A stretch of DNA of 64,000 bases from JAIEPX01 sp963725255. GTDB taxonomy: Bacteria > Pseudomonadota > Gammaproteobacteria > JAIEPX01. The notes under the pieces are model-generated. The model was not told the origin of the DNA. It ran no database searches and was given only the letters and a program-made list of their open reading frames with translations. The translations under genes were made by a program, and so were the position numbers. Positions 45,932-56,000 of this stretch are shown here, piece by piece (the first letter of the stretch is position 1; each line of letters opens with the position of its first letter). The DNA lies in NCBI GenBank assembly GCA_963725255.1, contig CAVRXV010000013.1, forward strand, positions 7,788-71,787, given 5' to 3'.

Positions 45932-47350
45932 TTATTTTTCCTGCAGCTCTGGTTCTCTGATTAATGCAGCAAGCATTCCAGCCGCTTTATCCAGAGTTTC
46001 TTGATATTCTTGTGCCGGATCAGAATCTGCTACAATTGCACCACCCACATGAAAAGATAATTGATGATTTTTTATAGCAAATGTTCGTATGGTAATTGAT
46101 GTATCCATGTCACCACTAAAACTGATAAAACCGACACTTCCACAATACGGACCGCGTCGATGAGATTCTATTTCATCAATAATTTCCATCGCTCGCACTT
46201 TAGGAGCACCCGTAATAGAGCCACCTGGAAATGTGGCTCGCAATAAATCTACAGCATCATAATCGGGCAATAATGTTGCTTTCACCACTGATACTAAATG
46301 ATGCACGGTAGCAAAAGATTCTAAACCACATAATTGCGGAACTTTTACAGAATGGTCTTCGCACACACGAGAAAGATCGTTGCGCATTAAATCAACAATC
46401 ATTATATTTTCAGCACGATCTTTTTCGCTCATTTGCAAGGCTTTTGCACTAGCTTCGTCTTGTTTTGCGTCTTGAAAACGTGGTGATGTCCCTTTTATCG
46501 GTCGCGTTTCAACTTCTCGATCGCCTAAATGTAAAAATCGTTCTGGCGAAGCCGAAGCAAGAATTGTATCCCCAAAATTTAAATAAGCTGCAAATGGAAC
46601 CGCATTTCGCGCTCGTAAACGTCGATATAATTCGAATGCACTTAAACTTTTTGGCAAAGATGCTGAAAATCGTTGTGAAATATTCGCTTCAAAAATATCG
46701 CCAGACAATATTGACTCAATCACAGAACTGACAGCCTGTTCATATTCCTCTCGATTGAAATTACTGATAATAGAATCAGGTGGGCAAAAATGATCTGAAA
46801 TTTCATCTAATTCTGAAACTGCTTTTAATCGCTGTTGCCAGCATTTCAATTGCTCCTCAGCACGTTGAAGACGACGTTCAAGAATAAATTCTGGAAAGCC
46901 TGTAGAAATAATCCATGCTTTTTTTAATTCATGATCGAAGCTCAGAATTACATCATAAAAACCAAGCATCATATCAGGAAATAAATAGTCATCGAGGGTA
47001 TTATCTGGCAATTTTTCTAAATGCCGACTAGCATCATACGAAAAATAACCTACAACCCCTCCTTGCAATAAAGGAATTCCAGGAATAGGATCCGTTTTAA
47101 ATAATGATAATAATAATTGTAAAATTTCCCAAGGATTTCCTTCTGTCGCAAGGTCATTTAATTTGATCTGCCCATTTTTACTCTGCAATGTTAAAAAAGG
47201 CTCAGCAGCGATATAACTATAACGACCTAAATCTTTAGATTTTTTTGCACTGTCAAGAAACATTGCACCGGGTTTTTCTGCAAAAAGTGAAAATATTTCT
47301 AACGGTTCTCGATAAGGGATTTCAACAACCCATGGTGTTTTTTTCGTCAT
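45932..47350 (-). CDS. pabB: Aminodeoxychorismate synthase component I
   Basis: A 472-residue chorismate-using enzyme that with PabA makes 4-amino-4-deoxychorismate for folate. The motif PIKGTSPR has Lys where anthranilate synthase has Ala, which favours PabB over TrpE. NLSRV-like text appears as DLMRNDLSRVCEDHSVKV, and FPGGSITGAPKVRAMEIID and PYCGSVGFISFSGDMDTSI are standard. Full length. pabC is not in the window. Confidence 0.92.
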   Translation of the reverse strand: MTKKTPWVVEIPYREPLEIFSLFAEKPGAMFLDSAKKSKDLGRYSYIAAEPFLTLQSKNGQIKLNDLATEGNPWEILQLLLSLFKTDPIPGIPLLQGGVVGYFSYDASRHLEKLPDNTLDDYLFPDMMLGFYDVILSFDHELKKAWIISTGFPEFILERRLQRAEEQLKCWQQRLKAVSELDEISDHFCPPDSIISNFNREEYEQAVSSVIESILSGDIFEANISQRFSASLPKSLSAFELYRRLRARNAVPFAAYLNFGDTILASASPERFLHLGDREVETRPIKGTSPRFQDAKQDEASAKALQMSEKDRAENIMIVDLMRNDLSRVCEDHSVKVPQLCGLESFATVHHLVSVVKATLLPDYDAVDLLRATFPGGSITGAPKVRAMEIIDEIESHRRGPYCGSVGFISFSGDMDTSITIRTFAIKNHQLSFHVGGAIVADSDPAQEYQETLDKAAGMLAALIREPELQEK

Positions 47351-47406
47351 TAAAAGTATCCTATGCTTCCGATTTGACTAGCCTAGATAGAATACGAAGA
47401 TTATCT

Positions 47407-47955
47407 TTATTTTACAACATTGACTAGAAATCCATCGGTATGCTCAGCAATGATCCTGCGTGCAATTTCACTGCCCGTGTCTTGCCACAAATCGACTGCT
47501 AACAACAACGACAACTGATGATCAGACCCCGGCAACGATCGCATGCTTTGCAAAATATCCATCAATCGAACAAACCGTTGACTTAAATGCTCAAATAATG
47601 CGGCTAATTCTACTTCGTTTCCCGCTTTCTTCGCTGCGGACTGATAGGAAAGTTGCCCTAATTCTACGAAATAACTCACTCGCATACGTCGACGTTGTGC
47701 GCGCTCAGGAAACAATCCTGAATACAACAAACATTCGTCGCCAACTTTACGAAGCTCGTTGTAGCCATTGAAGGAAAGTTGTTGTTCAGCAAGGAGAAAT
47801 TCTAAGCTTAAAACCGAATCCGTGATCTCAGGTTTGTCCATATAACGTAGAAGTAAGTTCACCAGATATTGCTCTAATTCTTCACTCACTGACAACCCTG
47901 ACGTCGTTTCAGCTTCACGCACAATATCGTACCATGGTTCTATTACGCTACTCAT
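47407..47955 (-). CDS. Conserved-looking protein of unknown function
   Basis: About 182 residues from the ATG at 47955 (MSSVIEPWYDIVREAE); a start at 47982 would add nine. It is all-helical, mostly charged, with no signal peptide, membrane segment or metal site. The text EYLVNLLLRYMDKP, KVGDECLLYSGLFPERAQRR and YFVELGQLSYQSAA reads like a conserved cytoplasmic protein of gammaproteobacteria, but I do not recall a name. It lies upstream of pabB on the same strand and divergent from typA. Confidence 0.75.
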   Translation of the reverse strand: MSSVIEPWYDIVREAETTSGLSVSEELEQYLVNLLLRYMDKPEITDSVLSLEFLLAEQQLSFNGYNELRKVGDECLLYSGLFPERAQRRRMRVSYFVELGQLSYQSAAKKAGNEVELAALFEHLSQRFVRLMDILQSMRSLPGSDHQLSLLLAVDLWQDTGSEIARRIIAEHTDGFLVNVVK

Positions 47956-48133
47956 AGATGCCTCATCTTTCGAGCTTTTCAAGCTTTTGCGCTCGATTTG
48001 TTCTCACTAAAAACAGCTTTTAAACACTAATCACACTTTACACTGGTAATTATAGCTCAAATAGGGTACTTTTGCCGGTCCCTATCGAAGGCCTGCGGGC
48101 CCCTCCAAGTTGAGCAAAGTAAAGAGACTTTTA

Positions 48134-49951
48134 ATGACAGAACAATTACGTAATATTGCCATCATCGCACACATTGACCATGGCAAAACCACTCTCGTCG
48201 ACAAATTACTACAACAATCCGGCACTTTTTCACAACAAAAAGCGGTAGTTGAACGCGTGATGGATTCCAATGTATTGGAACAAGAACGCGGCATCACGAT
48301 TTTAGCGAAAAACACGGCGATTCGATGGAGTGATTATCGAATTAATATTGTTGATACTCCCGGTCACGCCGATTTCGGTGGAGAAGTTGAACGCATTTTA
48401 TCGATGGTGGATTCTGTATTATTACTCGTCGATGCAGTCGATGGCCCTATGCCACAAACACGTTTTGTTACACAAAAAGCTTTCCAACATGGATTAAATC
48501 CCATTGTCGTATCAATAAAGTTGATCGTCCCGGCGCAAGACCTGATTGGGTTGTTGATCAAGTATTTGATTTATTTGTTAATTTAGGTGCAACAGATGAA
48601 CAGCTCGATTTCCCTGTTGTATACGCCTCTGCATTAAGAGGATATGCCAGCCTCGATATAGAAAATCTTGCAACTGATATGACACCATTATTTCAAACAA
48701 TTGTTGATTCAGTGTCACCTCCGAAAGTGGATCTTGACGGTCCTTTTCAAATGCAAATCAGCTCAGCTCGATTATTCCAGTTATGTGGGCGCTATCGGTA
48801 TTGGTCGTATTAAGCGCGGAAAAGTTCGCCCCAATATGAATGTCTACGATTATTGATCGCGATGGCAAAATTCGAAGCGGAAAAATATTACAAGTATTTG
48901 GGTTATTTAGGTCTAGAACGAAAACCTGAAGATGAAGCGAGTGCAGGCGATATCGTTGCTATCACTGGCATCGAAAATTTACGTATTTCCGATACACTTT
49001 GCGATCCTGCAAATGTAGAAGCACTGACCGCCACTCGATGTTGATGAACCCACTGTGACGATGACTTTCCAAGTGAATACATTCGCCTTTTGCTGGTCGC
49101 GATGGAAAATATGTCACCAGTCGACAAATTCGCGAACGACTTGAACAAGAATTAATTCATAACGTTGCTCTTCGAGTAGAAGACACCGAAGATCCGGATA
49201 AATTTAAATGTGTCGGGACGCGGTGAATTGCATCTTTCTATTTTAATTGAAACCATGCGTCGCGAAGGTTATGAATTAGCCGTTTCTCGTCCGCAAGTAA
49301 TCATGAAAGAAATTGAATGGTGAACGCAGAGAACCTTATGAATCTGTCACTGTTGATATTGAAGAACAACATCAAGGCACCATCATGGAAGCTTTGGCTG
49401 AAAGAAAAGGTAAAATTAAAAATATGGTACCTGATGGAAAAGGTCGCATTCGATTAGATTACATCATGCCAACACGAGGGCTCATCGGTTTTCATACAGA
49501 TTTTCTCACACAAACATCTGGAACCGGATTGATGTATCACGTTTTCGATCACTTCGGTCCTGTCGTCGAACAAGAAATTGGCGCTAGACGTAGTGGCGCA
49601 TTAATTTCAAATGCAGCAGGCAAAGCGACAGGTTACTCACTTTGGAATCTCGAAGAGCGTGGAAAACTTTGCATTGGTCCACAAACAGAAGTTTACGAAG
49701 GCATGATTGTTGGATTTCACAATCGTTCTAACGACCTTGTTGTTAACGTTATCAGACCTAAACAACTCACCAACGTTCGCGCCTCTGGCACTGACGAAAA
49801 CATTATGCTTACTCCTCCACTGCGCCTCACGCTCGAACAAGCGCTTGAATACATCAACGACGACGAACTTGTAGAAGTGACTCCTCAAAGTATTCGACTA
49901 CGCAAAAGATTCCTCAAAGAACACGAACGCAAAAAAGCCGGAAGGGATTGA
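48134..49951 (+). pseudogene. typA: Translational GTPase TypA/BipA, frameshifted
   Basis: The span equals the normal about 605 residues. MTEQLRNIAIIAHIDHGKTT at the start, RGITILAKNTAIRW, VDTPGHADFGGEVERILSMV, LGLERKPEDEASAGDIVAI, RPQVIMKEI and the C-terminal GLMYHVFDHFGPVVEQEIG are all there. About seven single-base changes break the frame, near 48510, 48765, 48846, 49032, 49083, 49213 and 49317, six of them extra bases. The protein sequence on either side is otherwise excellent. TypA helps ribosome assembly under stress and at low temperature. As written only the first about 130 residues and the last 212 residues are in long frames. Confidence 0.88.
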
Positions 49952-50076
49952 TCTTAGCCAAAAATCCGTTATAGTTTACGGCAACACCACCTTGGCTAGA
50001 ATGGCTTAAACGTTCAAATTTTGTCCAGGCTGGGTGAATAATGTAAATTGCGGAACCAAGTATTCAAGGATGATAT

Positions 50077-53000
50077 ATGAAAAAAGGATGGCTTTCACCT
50101 CGTAGAAACACAGCTAGCGGAAAATCTGATAAAGCGACTCCATCAGATGCAAATTCTACAACTTCACCACGCAATTCTAAAGTAACCTCTCCAAGACAAA
50201 GCCTTTTTAGCGGGCTGTCTCCGCGTAAAAATACTCAGCCAGAAGAAAAATCTGAAGCACAAGTAATCCAACCTAAAAAATCACTGAATCTGCTGGATCG
50301 CGTGTACACAGCACGTAGCCTGCTACATCAGCGAATGAAATCATTACAGGGAAAACCCGCTATTTGCATCAAAGCAAGAGCAGAGATTCTTGCTGCACTC
50401 TACGATTTAAAAGAATTGGGTTTAAATACTCAAGCCATGAGAGAGTTGGAATCTTTACTTCCCTATGAGCATAATAAAAATTCTATTGTTAACACAGAGT
50501 TAGCCGACAAAGAAATTAGACACCCATCCGTAGCCATAGTACCAATTTGTGATTTATTCACCGATACCATGCTTCAACAACTCGCCACCGATCCAACAAT
50601 TACTCAAAGTCACCCGTTGCTAAAATCTTTAAATGAACTCATTTATATTTTACAAAATCTTCTGGGAGAATTTAAGTTTGATGATGAAGGTGAAAAAAAA
50701 GATCTTCAACGAATTTATAATCCGCTCAAACAATTGTGCGACTACTACACTGATGGTCGTGAACTAATCATTAATGCTCAATCCTCACAAGAACGTCTAG
50801 CGCTTATTGCAACAGAAGAAGCTTATATCTTTGGTGATAGTTTCGATGTTTGTGAACTTAATAAAGGTTCCTTCTCAACTTCAGGTGAAAAATCTCTGGC
50901 AATTCTTTGTCGTAATAAAAAAGGTGTCACCGTTAGGCAAATAGTTGAGGGCACGCGCGCTGTATGTATACTTGACGATTTGGTGATGAAGGCAAATCCT
51001 ACCGGGAAAGATTTTAATGAGCCCGAAGCAGAAAAATCAGTTGGCTCATGGTATCAACTACATTGTCCTATCCCATTTTTAGAAGAAGAAAAACCAATAT
51101 TAATTTCAGCCCCTTCTGAGTCAATTAAAATTCTACATGCTCCACTTGATCAGATAGAAGCTCAAAATCCTGCACTAGATCCACTCGTTGTCGATTATCT
51201 TCATCAAAAAAAACAAGAAAGAATGGTACAAATCGGCTATCGATTCGACGGAGGAGACTTCCATCTCGTACTTCAAGCATTACGCACTTTATATTCATGG
51301 AAAACGTATATTGATCAAGCTGAACTCATCTCTTATCTCACAGCACTTGAAGAAGTTTACATTCAAGATAAAACATTAATATTAGAATCTAAATCAGCCT
51401 CAAGACCTCTTTTAGACTTTAAAAATTGGCCGGCTCCTCTACTTCTATACTCTGGCGCTTTTCCCGATGCATTTATTAAGCTTTTTCAGCAATCAGAACT
51501 AGTCCAGAATGCTCTCACTAAAAAACCCACTTTATTTTCAGATATTTTAACTGCAGATTCTGAAGTATTGAAAAAACTTCATGCTGGTAATAAACCGGCT
51601 TGGTTTACACTATTGAGTGAGAATGAAAATGCGCTGCATTTACTCATTAAAACCTTCCCTGACACATTTCTCAATTTTATACTTGAAAAACCAGTTTTAT
51701 TTCAAAATTCACTCGCAGGGGGACTATCGAGATTTCCCGCAATTCTTCATGAGTTAATTGAAAACTACACACCTGAAAGAGCCTATCACGGGCTTCAGAA
51801 TATTTTCTTACAAATCAACAAGCCATTTTACTCTCGCTTCTGCGTTGCGAACATGCCTATAGATCCATCCGATCTTACTGCCGTTAATCTTCGATTTATT
51901 ACTCGATTTAAAGTAAAAGGCGAACCAGTACGTTTCATTTGCATATTTGATGCAGATAATGCACTGGAAAATCCAGTCACCTGCCAAATCAATGAAAAGG
52001 ACGGCAGTACAGTTCATTACCCAACCACCAAATGCATACTTTATCTCATGCCAGGGTTCAAGGAACCTATTGATACAGACTTTAGAGATGAGTTTTTATC
52101 ACACACACCTCTCGATTATGTTTTAGATTGGTGTCACTTATTGTACGAATTTGACCAAGAAAAACGGCAGAATATTAAAAAGCAATTGATCACTAAAAAA
52201 GATGTTATAGAAAAAACTGATCCAATCAGCCAAAATGAAAATAATGTCAGTGCTGTATTCTTAAATCGAAAAAGAATACTTCATAACCCAGATACTTCTC
52301 TACGAATTCCACAAACTCTAACACCAGACCGATTGCCAAGCATGTTGGATTCCTATGAAAATCTAGAAAGTGCGATGATTGCCGACCCATCTCTCACACA
52401 CCAACAAGGACTACGAATTGTTCGTCCGGCAATCGCCGCTTATTATGAAAGAGTGTGTTTTCCAAAACTCAACCATGAAAATCCATTCACGGGTCTACTT
52501 AATGCTCTCCATGTTATCGCATCAAAACAAGCCCCTAGTTTCGAACACGCTTTTCTTGGTGCGCAAATTACCGCTTTAGTAAAAGAAAAGATGGGTGATA
52601 AATTCAACCCTGAGTATATGGATCCACTTACACAGTATAATATTCTGCTTGAAAAGCAAAATTCTGCTGAAACCCCAGACGAAAATCCATTACCGAGCAT
52701 GGAAACCTTAAGAACAGAATGTAAAATTCCTGAACTAAACAATATTTCTCTTCACGACTTACTCGAAAAACATCATCACAAAGCGGGTGAACACATTGAA
52801 AATGCATCCTTGATCATTGAAGAGGCCATTAAATTATTCATTCAGCATATTGATTTCAATAAAAAATATTATGAAACTGGTAAAATTGATAAGCTACTCC
52901 ATTACCTCAATAGAATTGGTCTGGAATTTCCTTTTGTGAAATTAAAATGCTTTACAGAAGAACAGTGTGAGCGATTACTTTTGCTAGCTGCCCAATCAGC

Positions 53001-56000
53001 TTTGCCTGGGGTTATGAAACTCTTTATTAAAAATAATGTGAATCTTAATAAATTAAATGCGTTAGGAGAAGCCACGTTACATACACTACTACGAAGTCAT
53101 AGAAATAAGCCTACTCAAACTATCATCGATACTCTGACATTCTGCTTATCTGCTAAATGTGACCCCGAACAGTCTGACAAAGAACATCGGACACCGTTAA
53201 TGCATTTCATCGATAATGCAGACCCTAATAATACAGAATTTTGTTTTGATGTTTTAAAAATAATGAAAGATCATCGAACAAATCTTAATCAGCCCACAGC
53301 CTTTCAAAAAAAGCAATCCTTTGAACACACTGCCCGTCCAAAACACCTCGTTGGAACGCCTATTGATTTTGCCATTGATAGTAATAATCCTGCTGCGGTT
53401 CTGGCCCTCCTTAAAAATGGCGCGACTGAATTCGTTGATATGGAAGCAACTCTGCAATTCGCAGAGTCTTATAGAAATCACAATAAATTTAAAGAATGCG
53501 TTGAACTTCTCAAAAATCATCCTAGATTCGCGGTGACTTACGCCATCAACGAATTCTCGACTGCTCACCCAGACGAAGAACATCCTGCTCATTGCGTTAT
53601 GCAAGGAGCAAGACACGACAAAAGGTATTTTCTTCCGTCGGTTTGGAGTCAAATATTCGAAGAAAACGGTGAAATCAAGCGAATAAATAGTCTTCGAAGT
53701 GGTGCGCATATTGTGATCCCACTTTCAAAAGAGTCTTATGAATTTTGTTTATGGTCCTCCTTAGCCGATAAAGACCCCAATAATGCGAAACCAAACCAAA
53801 TCTATTTATCTAAAGAAGGGGAATACTGCGTTCTAGATCCGGATGGGAACCTAAAACAAGGTTCTTTAAAAGGAAATGTACCCTTTAATTTGGATCAGCT
53901 TTATCAATACCTTAAAGCTAAAAAACTTTCTCACGAGCATCTTGTAGAAAAAAAGCAAATGGAATACAAAACGCTCTTCATGTTAGCTGCCCGTAAAGAG
54001 GTTCACCCATTCCTGCTTCATGTCAAATTTTTCCCTGAATTTCCTTTAGTACAACGTATCGTAGAATTGATCAACGAAAGATTAGGGTGCCCAGGCACAC
54101 ACTCCGAACTTTGGAGATCGAACACCCTCGATGGTAAAAAAACATTTCCATTGCTTGTTGTTAATACGGTTATTGGGGAATCATTTAAACAGGTTGAAGC
54201 CAATTCCGATAAAATTAAGGACCTACTGCAATGTTTAGATAGACGTATTTTCAGCCTACAAGCCACAATATCGATTCTCACTTCACAAGAAGATGGTCAC
54301 GCGGATCAATATAAAGTGCCCGAACAACAAAGTGGTAAATACCTTGTCAATATTGATCCTGACAGAGCTATAGTTCCCAGACTTTATTGGGACGGCAAGG
54401 AGAAAAAAATTCTTAATAAAGATATTTTTTATCTCACAGAAGCCTTTGAAAAAATCCCGCTTGATCCAGACGCAATCATGACTATTATTTGTGCAAATGG
54501 TAAACGACTACCTGATGTGGCTCTCAATGAAGTGGATGCTGAAATACTCATTAGAGAAAACGCAGGACTTTTCTTTGATGAGATATTTCACGAAGCCATG
54601 ACAGAAGAACAATCTCTGCTAAAACTATTTCCGCGTGACTCTTTATGCAAAGGCGTCACTTTCACTACAGCTGAAATGATCGAACGAGACAAGAAAGACC
54701 CTTTACCTTCATCATTAAGAAAAGCCATCGAACAACTCGATAATACAGAAAGTCGACAATCAGAAAAAACAAAGGTACAGAAGAAAAAGAGAAGCACAGT
54801 TTTTGGCATTATTAAGGATCAAGCCGAACAGTTTACTTTAATTGACTGCCCACTCGAAATGCGAACTTTCTCTGAGCTCTACGAATTATATGTCAAAATT
54901 GCAAAATTCCTCTACTTGAAGTCACGTTCGGAAATTTATCCGACTAGTTTATTTCGATATACGTGCCCTGAACTTTTTCATCAATATAACTCAAAAACAA
55001 AACAGAATCCTGATTTGACTGCATGCCAAAAGTATTTACTCATTAATGATGGGAACCAGAGAACTCTTTCCACACAAAAGGATGTTGTAGATTGCACATC
55101 GCAAAATCTCTCTACAAAATTTAGAGGAGGTCAGTTTTGTAACTCCATTGAAACCCTTATAGAGGTCTATTATCAATCCAAGAAGACAGCAACGGAGGTC
55201 TTTGCAGTTATTCATAAAATTGATATTAGTAAAATACCCACTGCAGAAACATTCAGAACACGAAAACAATTTGAAAACTTTATTCGATGTATTCAATGGG
55301 GTGATAATAAAAAAAGCAACCGATTAATGCTAGCCGCTCTTCACGAAATTCAAATTAAATGTAAATTCCAGCTTGCAGAGCTTTGCCTCAATTTATGTGA
55401 AGACCTAACTTGGGACGATCTAACAAAGTTCCTTCAAAATTCGCCGAAATTAGAAATACTCGAATTAAAAAACTGTAATGGTCTAAAGAACGCACTCGGG
55501 CATTCTGTATTTAAACTTCTCGAAGATTATTCTCCTGAAGTCAAGAAAGTGCTCATAATCAATGCTGATATAACCCACTTCACTTATGATAGCAAGAAAC
55601 TAGCCTCCTTAACTCACTTAGAAATAAGAGAGTGTAAGCAATATAAAACGTGCCAGCTTTTGGATTCTCAACTTACACATCTCGATGTCAGTAATAATGA
55701 AAAACTAGAAGATGTTTCATTTACCTATACAAAGGAAAATTCATTAGTGTGCTCGCTAGAGGATGAGCGCCCTCTTAATGTTTTTCTATTTCAAAATTGT
55801 AAATTACTAAATCCTGAGTGTATCGAGGCTATCCTAGAAGCCTCCCCTTTCCTCCAAAAAATTAACCATGAAAATACAAACCCCTTCAATCCACGAGCTT
55901 TTATTTCATTCGCACTGATGCAAAATCGCTTTTGCCAAAACACATTTGAAGCTATGGTACAAAATGGGAAATTAATTCTGCCTAAGTTAATTGAAGATCA

